DNA of 64,000 nt from Mesostigma viride. Its lineage: Eukaryota > Streptophyta > Mesostigmatophyceae > Mesostigmatales > Mesostigmataceae. Shown here piece by piece: positions 50,412 to 60,091 of this stretch. Location of the stretch: contig RPFO01000359.1 of assembly GCA_009746045.1 (NCBI GenBank), positions 1,823,991 through 1,887,990 of the forward strand, written 5' to 3'. The notes under the pieces are model-generated. The model saw only the letters and a list, made by a program, of their open reading frames with translations, searched no databases and was not told the origin of the DNA. How positions within the stretch are numbered: position 1 is the first letter of the stretch; the number at the start of each line of letters is the position of its first letter. The translations under genes and the position numbers were made by a program.

Positions 50412-52910
50412 CATTAATTAATTAATTAATTAATTAATTAGACTCGTGCTCCCGTTGGGGAGTCACGGAGCATTAACCCCTATGGATGGATGGATGGGTG
50501 CAAACAGTCCTACCGGTCTAGTCTATCTACATCGGCTACATACTACATCTATCTAACAAAATTCTAACTACAACATCTATCTAGGCAGCCGCACGCTGCT
50601 CTAGGGGGCTATCTGGCGTGCCTCCCACGAGATTGCACACGCGGGCGCTTCCCCACTGGGGGGGGCTCGTTGTCCTCTATGACCTGGGCCCACTTGGCCT
50701 CGTCCATCATCTTCTTCCAAATCACGGAGAGGCCTAGGCCCCCCATGTCCTCTACTAGCTGTTCTTTGAAGGTGCGGGCCTTGCGGCGTCTAACATCACT
50801 GGGCCCAGCCCACGTCAGGAGGTGCCGGCCAGGCTGGGCTGGTCGCAGTCCTACGGGGGGGCCACGTGAGGTGTCTACCTGGTTGGTGCGAGCTAGGTGC
50901 CCTACAAGCTGCAGGCGGCGTTGCTTAATGGTGCTGGTGATATAGGGCATGCCCTGGTACAGGTCCTCACTTGCGGACATGAGCAGCATATCCTACTCTG
51001 TAAATGGATCGCAGCTCATGCTGGTGACCGCGCCGTCCAGCTTGCGGGCCAGGTCGGCGGTGAGGGTCCACGTCTCGGCTCCATACGTGAGAACAGGAAG
51101 GACGAGGACCTTGAACAGGTCCTGTTTCTCGATCTTGCCCAGGGGCTTGCGCCACAGGGCCCGGTACTGGCGCAGTAAAGCGTGCCAGGCGAGGGAGATG
51201 CGGTGGTCCACGTCAACCTCGCAGCTGGGGAGCAGGCTGCCCAGCAGCTTAACGCGGTCCCGATACAGGACTCGAGAGCCGTCTAGGAGAAAGAGGGGCG
51301 GCGGTGGGTTGGTGAGCCCAACCGCCAGGGCCTCTGTCTTCTTGCTAGCTGATCTCAAGCCCCACTGCACGGGCCTCGAGAGCCAGGCAGTCAAGCCATG
51401 TCTGCACATGCTCAGTGTCCTCGAAGAGGGTGGTGTCGTCTGCGTAGATGATGTCTGCCAGCCGAATCTCCGTGTCCGCACCGCCATGCCAGAATTTGTT
51501 AGCAACCTGCACTCCTGGTTCCCTGCCCACGATGCGGGCAAATCGCTTGCGCGCCTGAATCATTACGTATTCGACAACAATAATGAACAGGTAGGGCGAG
51601 AGCACGCAGCAGCCCTGCGCCACACCCCCTTCTGTAAAGGGCATGGGGGCGTGGTCCCGTAAGAAGTGCGCACCGAAGCGGTGGACCCTTCATACATGTT
51701 GCGGATGACAGCAATCAGGGGGCGGGGGATCCGGAACAACTCGAGGATGTCCCAAAGCGCAGGCCAGAACACCGAATCGAAGGCTTTGATGAAGTCCACC
51801 AGCACAAGGTGCAAAGGGGACTCACCAGGCTGAAGGCGTTGCAGTTCCTCCACCAGTCGGCGAGTAGCGAAGAGCGCCTGTACTGTGTTGCGACCTGAAC
51901 GGAAGCCGTGCTGAGTCTCGCTGCATGAGGTGACCGTCCAGGGCCGTGCGCAGGCGGTTCAGGATGAGCCGCATAAGAACTCTTGAGGGGGGCACTTTGA
52001 ATGCACACCCCTCTGTAGTTGCCGGGGTCGGCAGGCGACCCCTTGTTCTTGTACAGCATCGTGCGAAAACTGTGTTGCCAGGCCGCTGGAGGTGGTTGCG
52101 ACGACAGCAGAAGGCGGTTGCAGATGTCCCGGAAGAGCAGCATAACACCAGTGTCCTCGAATTCGGCTGCAAGTTTTACAACTGCGGCCAGAATCTCGTC
52201 AGAGCCGGTGGCTGCGTCATAACGCAGGCGCTGGACCGCCTCCGTGACCTCGCGAGAGGTGAAAGGAGGCATGTCAGACGGGTCACTGGAAGTGGGCCGA
52301 CCAGCGGGGGGACTAGGTAGTCCGCCGCTAACCTAGGCGGCCCGGCCGGGGGCCCAGCGGGGCCGGCCAGGGCGGCCGGGCGGGCGGCGGCGGCTGGGAG
52401 CAGGGGTGGGGGCGGCGCAGCTGTCCCCACGACCTCGGCCGTGGCCGTGGCCCAGGTACGAAGCCGCTTGGCTGGGGCGCCGGGGACGTCGTGGCGGTGG
52501 GGCCGGCCGAGGCCGTCCGGGTGCCCGAGGCGCTTGTACCAGAACCAGGCCCCCTTGCCGTCGTGCTTCTGCTGGCAGCTGCGCAGGTCCTTGACCATCT
52601 GCTGAGCATCTGCCTTCTCAGCCTGCTCGTAGGCGGCCCTCAGAGCTGCCGTTGCAGCCCAGGTTTGGCGATCGGATCTCTGTTGCGGCGGAGCATCTGC
52701 CTGGCGCGGCGACCACTGTCGGTGCGTGACGGTGGACAGCAAGCTGCCGGCGCGCACTCCATGTAGTAGCTATTTGTCTGCAGGATCCTTGAGGATGCGC
52801 TCTTTGCTAACGTATGTCCAGACAGTTTCGGATGCCGGGCCTCTTCTTCATCGCCGGGCCGCACATCATCATCATGTTCCATCGACTCCTCACTCGTGTC
52901 AGCCATGCCT
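50412..52910 (-). pseudogene. LINE B: 5'-truncated, frameshifted non-LTR retrotransposon ORF2
   Basis: On the minus strand, in order: a linker region (A-A-L-R-A-A-Y-E-Q-A, about 52.66 kb), RT motifs (A-A-T-G-S-D-E-I, then R-T-M-L-Y-K-N-K-G-S-P-A-D-P, then V-L-V-D-F-I-K-A-F-D-S-V), the G-V-A-Q-G-C-C-V-L-S-P-Y-L-F motif, the catalytic Y-A-D-D box (51446-51435), the L-T-Y-G-A-E-T-W segment, Q-R-R-L-Q-L-V-G-H-L-A-R-T, and a C-terminus with P-P-P-V-G-K-R-P. The pieces fall in different frames (shifts near 52.2, 51.95, 51.84, 51.6, 51.35 and 50.99 kb), so it is dead. No endonuclease domain was seen. It ends with the second-type 3' hairpin and an (ATTA)n tail at 50,412-50,473. It encoded the enzyme for target-primed reverse transcription. 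Confidence 0.85.
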
Positions 52911-53024
52911 GGATGTCGATATGCTACGACATAGGTGCCAGACGACCACTGATGTCAAATTATGGGCACACATGCGTGTGGGCCACGTGCTAGGCTAAGC
53001 CTGACTAATCTACACTACTGCTAT

Positions 53025-53071
53025 ATATTCCCTAGACTGCGCTGGTTGTCTCCTTGATATTCCCTAGACTG
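53025..53071. mobile_element. 17-bp truncated SINE insertion with 15-bp TSD
   Basis: ATATTCCCTAGACTG is present at 53025-53039 and 53057-53071, flanking only CGCTGGTTGTCTCCTTG (53040-53056). This is the terminal 17 bp of the SINE-like family, an extreme 5' truncation. Confidence 0.75.
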
Positions 53072-53582
53072 GGGTTGCTGAGGTGGCAGGGGGTGCCTGC
53101 CAGGGCTCCTTGTGGTCGACGTGAATGACGTCCCCCCTCCAGTATACCGGTTTCCCCCTTGCGCTCTGCCGGAGCTGGAGATAGGTCGGCCATAGCTCCC
53201 ACGGGTGTGCTACATTTACTCCCAACGGAGTGATGTTGATAATTAATTAATAGCTCCCGTCGCCGCTGTTGCTGGGCCAGGGTCAAGTCGTCCTCCAGCG
53301 TGAAGGAAGTCCCCGAGAGCTTCTTCCGGCATTTAAGAAACGACAGCTTATCCGCCATGTACTTAAAGGTGAGGAGCAGGGGAGCCGGGCCAGCCTTACC
53401 CCGCACGCGCGTAATGGCTAATGTGCAGGCTAAATGGTATATTGAGCAGACGTTACGTAGCATCTTGGTGGCCGCACGGGTCCGCGCCGTCGAGTTTCTG
53501 CTCCAGCTCCTGCGTCAGCATCCACGTCTCGGCTCCATAGGTCAGGGTCGTCAGGATAACGACCTCGGAAGAGGCCGCGTTT
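53072..53582 (-). pseudogene. Chimeric LINE remnant: RT tail joined to ORF1 C-terminus
   Basis: Minus strand, 53,582-53,420: T-L-T-Y-G-A-E-T-W-M-L-T, then K-L-D-G-A, then M-L-R-N-V-C-S (RT C-terminal region, one frameshift). It runs directly into 53,410-53,090: P-L-L-L-T-F, F-L-K-C-R-K-K-L-S-G-T, F-T-L-E-D-D-L-T-L-A-Q-Q-Q (ORF1 C-terminal domain). ORF1 normally precedes ORF2, so the order is chimeric or two fragments are abutted. It carries two later insertions, at 53,201-53,249 and 53,583-53,931. Confidence 0.55.
53192..53258 (+). mobile_element. 49-bp retroposon-tail insertion with 9-bp TSD
   Basis: ATAGCTCCC at 53192-53200 and 53250-53258 flanks a 49-bp insert holding GTGCTACATTTA, the hairpin CTCCCAACGGAG and an ATTA tail. 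It is a severely truncated LINE/SINE copy within the ORF1 remnant. Confidence 0.8.
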
Positions 53583-53945
53583 TTAGTCATGTACATGTGT
53601 GCCTATGCCGAGCCACCCTCCAGATGATACCTAGCTTTATTTAATTATGCCGTGCCCATGCAGGGGGTCACTCCCTGCTGAGAAGCCATGCCCTAGCTCT
53701 TGTATAGCCATGCTGATCTTCCCCCACATGACATACTCCCCCTTAGCTGGGCATAGTGTGAAGATCATGAGGGTGCAGGTGCCCTTGGTGCACCCAGAGC
53801 AAGTGTTGTTTACATTCCCACCCTTGCAGGAAGTAGCTTAGAATGTATGATAGGCCATATGCCCCTTCTCTGGGCTATGTGCTACATATACTCCCAACGG
53901 AGTTATGTTACAATTCAATTCAATTCAATTCAAGAGGCCGCGTTT
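53569..53945 (+). mobile_element. 349-bp SINE-like insertion with 14-bp TSD
   Basis: AAGAGGCCGCGTTT is found at 53569-53582 and 53932-53945. The 349-bp insert between has no coding capacity and ends GTGCTACATATA, CTCCCAACGGAG, TTATGTT and (AATTC)n. Its 3' end is the same as that of LINEs A and D, as expected for a SINE mobilised by a LINE partner. I see no clear Pol III A/B boxes, so it could instead be a truncated LINE 3' UTR. Confidence 0.75.
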
Positions 53946-54817
53946 GACATTCCCGGGCAGGGCAGGGTCCTACATCAACCTAGTGCTTATCATTCAGACG
54001 ACACCGCCGACGATGTGGACATCCGCATCGGCCTGGCCTGGGCTAGGCTTCGTTCGCTCAACACCTACTGGCGGTCCAAGGGCCTAGCTGGGCGAGCACC
54101 GCAAGCGCATGCTCTTCAAGGTCCTCGTCCTCACGGTGCTTACGTATGGCACCGAGGCATGGACACTCACGGACACACTGGCCGCCAAGCTAGACGGCAC
54201 GTTTTACAGGATGCTCCGACAGGTCCTGAATGTAGGGCTTTCCAAGCATAGGTCATTAGAGTCTTTGTATCAGGGTATGCCTAGCTCGCATTTCCGACGA
54301 GATTAGGCAGCGTAGGATCTAGCATTTGTAGGACATCTTGCTCGCACCAATCAGGTAGATACCGCCCTTGGTCTGGCGCCGCCCCCAAGCGGCTTGGCCA
54401 ACCAGGGCGGCACATCCTGACCTGGCCTGGCCCCAAGGACATTCCTAGAAAGCTGGGTAAACCTGCCATGAACTACATCCAGATGTTGCTGGCCGACCTA
54501 TGCAGTTTGAACACCGCATTCACTCCCTCTCTCGATCTTCTTTGGACTGCTATGCAGAACAAGAAGAGGTGGCAGAAGATTGTCCAGGCTCACACGCCAG
54601 CCCCTGTGGGCAAGCCCCCCCCCCCCCAAGCGGAAGGGGCATAATTTTGCTGAGTAGTGGAGGAGTACCTAGTTAGGATTTTCTAGACTAGATAGCTTAG
54701 AGTTAGATTAGTTCGATTACGCGGCTTCGCCCACCTCCACCATCCAGCAAGGAATATGTGCTACATGATCTCCCAACGGAGTCATGTTATGATTTAATTT
54801 AATTTATAATTTAATTT
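53946..54817 (+). pseudogene. Truncated LINE D: RT C-terminus and 3' UTR
   Basis: The plus strand reads V-D-I-R-I-G-L-A-W-A-R-L-R-S-L, M-L-F-K-V-L-V-L-T-V-L-T-Y-G-T-E, Y-R-M-L-R-Q-V-L-N-V-G-L, and near 54,570-54,620 K-I-V-Q-A-H-T-P-A-P-V-G-K-P-P-P. This is closely related to LINE A. Frameshifts occur near 54,100 and after 54,290. The 3' UTR ends GTGCTACATGAT, CTCCCAACGGAG, TCATGTT and an AATTT-rich tail (54,762-54,817). Confidence 0.75.
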
Positions 54818-54824
54818 TATTCTA

Positions 54825-54880
54825 TCAATCAGCTCCGCGGCTCCCCAACGGGACCGCGTGTAATGAATTCATTCATTAGT
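54825..54880 (+). mobile_element. Second-type retroposon tail
   Basis: It contains CAGCTCCGCGGCTCCCC, then AACGGGACCGCGTG, followed by an ATTC-rich tail, related to the tails at 50.4 and 62.6 kb. It sits directly after the LINE D tail. Confidence 0.45.
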
Positions 54881-54960
54881 TGTCAATGAGGCAACCAGCC
54901 TAAATCATGTGTCGATCACCCCTCGATCTCTCACCCTGAGGACTGCCTCGTTGATAAACT
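54878..54960. repeat. 83-bp imperfect inverted-repeat unit
   Basis: The left end AGTTGTCAATGAGGCAACC and the complement of the right end (AGTTTATCAACGAGGCAGTC) pair imperfectly. It may be a small MITE or chance. It lies 27 bp from the second TTAA element. Confidence 0.3.
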
Positions 54961-54990
54961 GTTCAGGCACAAATTGCATGCTAACTTTAA

Positions 54991-56702
54991 CTCGCGTTAT
55001 TACATAACGCAATTTTTTGCGTTGTGAGGTTATAACGCAAAAAATTGCGTTGTTAACATGGAGTTCAAACAACTATTTCCCAATAGTTTAGAGGCCAAAC
55101 AACTGCAGTCAGGCTTAGTTTATATAACCCTAGGATCTCATAAAAAAATCCCCGTACCCAAGTACCCAACGGTTGCCACGTGGCATCATGCAATGCCAGC
55201 TGTAAATCAGGACTTTTTAGGGAAGACGAAGGTGATGGCCGAACGAAATCGCGCGTACCCACTGCAGTCCTGCTGTAGTCTAGCGACATGGCGCAGCTGT
55301 TTGACCCCAGGAAACGCGATCGTAACCTAATAGGAAGACATGTTAGCGTCCCAGCAACATACTGGGGTGAGAAATGGGCCATTTGATAGGTGTCGGCAGC
55401 GTTCTTGCTGGAATAAACTGCGATCAGGCCGGACGATAGAAACGTTGACAGCAATACCTTTCCGGCGTATTTTAAAGGATATATCGGTTTCTTTTTACTT
55501 TTTATGATACATAGTAGTCGTAAACGTGCAAGGGTGGCCAGAAATCGCCGAATCCAGCGACCATGCTGCACAGCTTTGGTGTGCCGAAATGCGCCATTTT
55601 GCGGCCACCGGCTGGGCCAAGGTAACGCCATCCATGCCTGGTAAAGCTTAAGCATCGTTTTCCTATCGATGTTTGACATTTATATATACGTTCTAGCTTG
55701 TGTAGCACATTCTTTTTGCACTATTCATGCTCTTTCTTGACCCTGGCCTGGCCCCTTTCTAAAACACCATTCTTAGATGCTTCCCTCAGTCAGTTGACCT
55801 GCCACAGGGTGATGGTGATAAGTTTTAGAGGCTGTATGGGTTTGAATACCTCCATATATGTTTGTTATACATTTCCCATACACATATTGCATGAGTGTGA
55901 GGCAGTTGGCTGGTCTCTGTGGCATCATCAAGCACGTAACTGGTGAGTAAAAGCTTCCCATTGACAGCATGTGCCACCAGGTGTGCTGGCCATCACCTGG
56001 CAAGCTATAGCAGCTTAGGCCTAGTTGATCCTTGCTAGGGCAGGCTGAAATAGGCTCAACACCACTAGTTTGTTGGTGGCTGCCTCCTAGAATGCATGCC
56101 TTGCGTAGGGTGTCCGTACCACGTTACCTACGTGCATGGACAAGGTGGCCGCAGTGCCCGCTCTTCTCGTTAAGCGTGGCATGTGGCCAGCTTGTATTAT
56201 TGGCTGCAGGTGGTTGCCCTGTCTTATTTTGACATATCTGGGCTTAGTTTGTGCATCTCCATGGGTTTATGCCCCCCAAGGGGCCCACGGTGCCTTTTGT
56301 GTGCACCCACTTGTCTACCCAGTGTTATAGTGTTATAATTTCATGGGTGTGGGGAAAATAGGAGGGCTGCTTATTTCAAGCCCATATGCAGCCACGAGGG
56401 TCTACATATATTGCTTTTACTCCAAAAAATTCAGTGCCTGCAATACTTGACCCATGTGGCATACCGGCCCCTTGTAGTGTGAGGGGGTCATAGTTTACGA
56501 GACCCATGTGTCTTCAACTTTGAATTTCACATAGCCAGGCTGGGAATTACATGCCAAGACCATATACTACATTTTTTAATATATCTCAGAGAATTCATAA
56601 CTGGCCTCAGATAGCCCATATCATGCTTGCTTCATTAGATGTGTTTAATTGAAATAAAGTGTTATAACGCAAAAAATTGCGTTATAAATGTGCTAACGCG
56701 AG
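54991..56702 (+). mobile_element. TTAA-flanked non-autonomous DNA transposon, copy 2 (1,712 bp)
   Basis: TTAA at 54987-54990 and 56703-56706 brackets termini CTCGCGTTA and TAACGCGAG. Subterminal hairpins are AACGCAATTTTTTGCGTT (55006-55023) and AACGCAAAAAATTGCGTT (55034-55051 and 56666-56683). The interior is homologous to copy 1 in the same order and orientation, for example near 55,391/2,287 (GTGTCGGCA...), 55,615/2,513 (GGGCCAAGGTAACGCCATCC) and 55,837/2,730 (ATGGGTTTRAATACCT). No coding capacity is seen. Confidence 0.75.
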
Positions 56703-56706
56703 TTAA

Positions 56707-57501
56707 GTGAAAAACTATTCCTGGACATTGGACGCCTAGGTGGAACATCCCTCTGGGCACAAGTCCTGCATGTTGGGGCCATGCAGCCTCCTTGTTCATG
56801 TCAAATTGTGGCGGGGTTCTTGTTCATGTCAAACTGTGACAGGTCCCGCACCAAAGGCACGGCTATCTACGAGGGCAAGCTTTTCAAAAAAGCTTCCATT
56901 GCTTGGATCTAATAGAGGATGACTAAAATGAACAAAAAAAAAGGACTTTATTAGTAGTTGATAGTAGTTGAGGTGTCACAACGTAACAGCAACAGCAATT
57001 CCACCACTGGCGGCATCATCTCCACGGATTTATGCAAAGGACCAGCCATGCTCGTGAGCCAGTGTGTGGTTTGGCATGTACCTTCCTGCATGGTGCTTTG
57101 GCAACGTCTCACTCCGCTTCACATGGGACGGATGCCCCATGCAAACGCCGGTAGTAAGAAGCAGACTGGCCACAGGCCGCCAAATAAATATACAATGTCA
57201 AGTTCAGCTCGGGCTGATCGGGTCCAACAATAAGCAGCACCACTGTGCAGCCACTGTCGCAAAAACAGAGGCATGACAGCAGCCGGAAAACTGAGGTATC
57301 TTTTGAGACAGAGCCAGGTGGCGTAGGCAACCCAGGACAGAGCCAGCTGACGACAGCTGTCACTCTTGTCTTGACATCCTTCCAAGTGGTTGTCTTACGT
57401 CATCGATTCAGCCACGGCGATTACCCGAGCACGTGCGGTAGCATCACCATCTCGCTACAAAGCTGCGGACAAAAGGAGTCGACCCAGTCAAAGTTCTACA
57501 T
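56707..57501. other. Intergenic, 3' of uS13
   Basis: No gene is recognised. It should contain the uS13 3' UTR (minus strand). Small open frames lack recognisable domains. Confidence 0.4.
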
Positions 57502-59574
57502 TTACTTGGTCACCTTCTTCTTGCCCGCGATGGCAATTGACTTCTTCCCGCGGCGCGTGCGCGCGTTGTTCTTCGTGCGTTGGCCGCGGCAGGGCAGGCC
57601 CGCAATGTGGCGCTTGCCGCGGTAGCACTGAATGTCCTTGAGCCGCTTGATGGCCAGCATCTCGAAACGGCGCTGGAAAAAGTCAAACAAAAATTTTCAA
57701 AAAAGACATTTTTTCAAGGAAACAGGATTAGAATAGATTAGATCAAAAGACATCGCGACAGGAGGTACAAAGCCTCCCCACGAAGAAGATACATTAGGTT
57801 TATATAAAATTGGAGAATCACACCAACACGAGAGGGCACCAACGCCATGCAACATGAGGAAGGGGCCTGAACAAATGGGCAAAATAAGCACGCCACTTTC
57901 CTGCCTCGCTATCTGCAGAAATTAGTACAAGTGCCTCGAGATATCGCGATAGATGAAAGATGTCGAGCTTTCAGACAGAGTCGTGCTCTGGCATTCAAAC
58001 TCATGCTGCATTGACAGATTCCTTGGTTGACATGACAGCGCGCCAAGAAAACCAAACTAAACATGGGAATACATCAGGAGTATTGGTTCGGCTAGTATCC
58101 GGGACCATGCATTTTTCTTGCCCGGACCTGAATCTGGGCTGTCTCTGCGCACCGCTACGATACCAATTAAACAACCTTGTCATGACATTCACATACACAT
58201 GCATCAAGCATGGTTTTCAAAAGGTACCACTGCAATCCAAGGCTGGGCTAGACAAAGAGCACAAAAAACAGCGGGGCGCGGGGGGGGGGGGGGGGGGGGA
58301 GACACATTACCCTGCAGAATCAAACGCTTCACATGAGTGTGTCAATATTCATTGAATCCCACATAAATATATTAGCCACACCATGCATGGAGCCTAGTAG
58401 ACCTTTGCACCAAAGAGCCGTGGAACCATTGCAATAGAAACGGTGCTAGGGAGTAAACCACAGCACAGATGACAAGCAGTTTGAGATAACTCTGGGCATG
58501 CAGGCACCAGTGACACATGCCAAAACTAGTAAGAAACACACCTGTGAGAAAGCTATATGCAAAATGTACGCTACTTTTGCTCCTAAATATCTAGAAATAT
58601 AACTGCAGAGGCACCGCTGTTCTCGGGACCATGATCGTTAGCAAAGCCACAATAACTGACTGCGTTACCTACGATGCACGATGGCACACATGCCATTCAG
58701 GAAGTGGACAGGCACATCACATAGTAGAAAGCCGCACGGTTCCCAGTATTTTGCCTACCTGACACTAACTCGCGATAACACCAAAGTTTCTACGCGAATA
58801 GATGAAGCTTAACGTTTTGAACAAGAGCTTTATGAAGTGCAGCTACGTCAAGACGATATAACATGAATGTGGCCTTAAATGCAGCGTGATGACACCCACT
58901 ACGATCTTGGTACGCTGTTTGACCGGGGTACGCGTGGTAGGTACACTTACCAGGTCACCCTCAACCTGGTACTTGTTGGTCTCATCACGAAGCTTAGAAA
59001 GCTCCTCCTCCGTCAACTCGCGGGTGCGCTTGTTCTCGATGTTGGTTTCAGCCAGAATTGCCTTGGCAGTGGTCGGGCCAACGCCGTAAATGTATTGAAG
59101 CGCAAACTCGATGCGCTTGTTGTTGGGGATTTCAACTCCGGCAACACGAGCCGCCCGGATAACCAGGCGACGGGGAGCCACGGGCTGGTTATGCAAGCAA
59201 ATGCCGCAAAGTTCCACATCAACATCGGGCAAGAACACACGGGCAGCAGGCAAAACGCACAAACGTGGCCATTTCAATACTGATAATTCAAAACGCGCGC
59301 CTCCTAGAAATAATCCGCAAATTGCAGTGCACTTCCGCGTATCGCTTTCCTAAAAGTAAACCTTCATTTATTGGCCGAAATTCATCCCCGAGAAAACCTA
59401 TTTTATCCACTAATCCTCTACCTGAGTTGGCCGGAAGGCCACCGTGCTCTTAGACTGCCCCGGCGCGCTTTTCAACCCCGTGAAATCCCGGAAAGCGGTC
59501 GCGCGGGCCGCAACGGCATGGCTGCCAACTGACATCCGAGACAGGGAGGCCGTGAGCTCCTGGACGGCAGCCAT
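57502..59574 (-). CDS. rps13: Plastid-type 30S ribosomal protein uS13 (three exons)
   Basis: Exons 59574-59422, 59184-58951 and 57672-57502 join in phase 0 throughout, giving 185 residues. The first 51 residues ([10 protein letters not shown], rich in Ser/Ala/Arg, few acids) look like a chloroplast transit peptide. The mature part carries uS13 hallmarks: [10 protein letters not shown], the helix-hairpin segment [17 protein letters not shown] across the second splice, and the C-terminal [15 protein letters not shown]. uS13 sits in the small-subunit head, contacting the P-site tRNA and the intersubunit bridge. The combination resembles nuclear-encoded plastid S13 of plants. An in-frame TTG codon 18 bases upstream is not a start. 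Donors CAG|GTAGAG and CTG|GTAAGT and acceptors AACCAG and TTTCCAG are visible. The acceptor before exon 2 is the weakest element. Confidence 0.9.
57673..58950 (-). other. uS13 intron 2 with a 20-nt poly-G run
   Basis: A 1.28-kb intron (GTAAGT ... TTTCCAG) containing an unbroken run of G at 58280-58299 on the plus strand, so a C-tract in the transcript. Nothing else is recognised. Confidence 0.7.
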
Positions 59575-60091
59575 CTCTGCTGTATTTCCCAAAACGCACG
59601 GGTGGGGTTGCCTAGCACGCCGCCGTCGTCGCGAGGCAACTACTGAAGCGGTCGGTAGTCAACCTCGCACATGACCAAAGAAGGCTCATGTGCCTTCGTA
59701 TGCAGCCCTTATCCGGGTCGGCTTAAGTTAACATGCGCCGTCCCTGGTTTGTCCAGACAGGGAACGTGTCGGTTCTGGAACTCCCGGGTGCTACTGTAGG
59801 CGCAGGATACGGGCAGCCCCGGGTTGGAGCACGGGGGAAAATTCGCTTGGTGGACGCAGATCGAGAACAGACTTTGGATCATCACTCATCTGAGCCGGCT
59901 TTCCAACCGGTTGTGTGGCTCCATAGCTGTAAGATGTATGCCCTGAGTTTGGGCCTTGGCATTTGGCGTAAGTGTATGGCGTGAGGTCGTGCATGGCGCG
60001 AAGTCTCGTGCGCCCCCGCCCGAGAGCGAGGTTTGCACAAGGAAGACCCCTGGGGTAATTGCGGCCGCATGTGACCGAACTCGCGCGGAAA
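59575..60091. promoter_or_regulatory. Divergent intergenic region between uS13 and the RsmE-like gene
   Basis: About 0.5 kb separates the two divergent start codons (about 0.6 kb if the RsmE-like protein starts at 60182). It should hold both promoters. I see no convincing TATA box. Short open frames here look like chance. Confidence 0.4.

Noticed and set aside
59575-59592. Earlier uS13 start 18 bases upstream
   Set aside because: The codon there is TTG. The first ATG in frame is at 59574 and fits a transit-peptide start.
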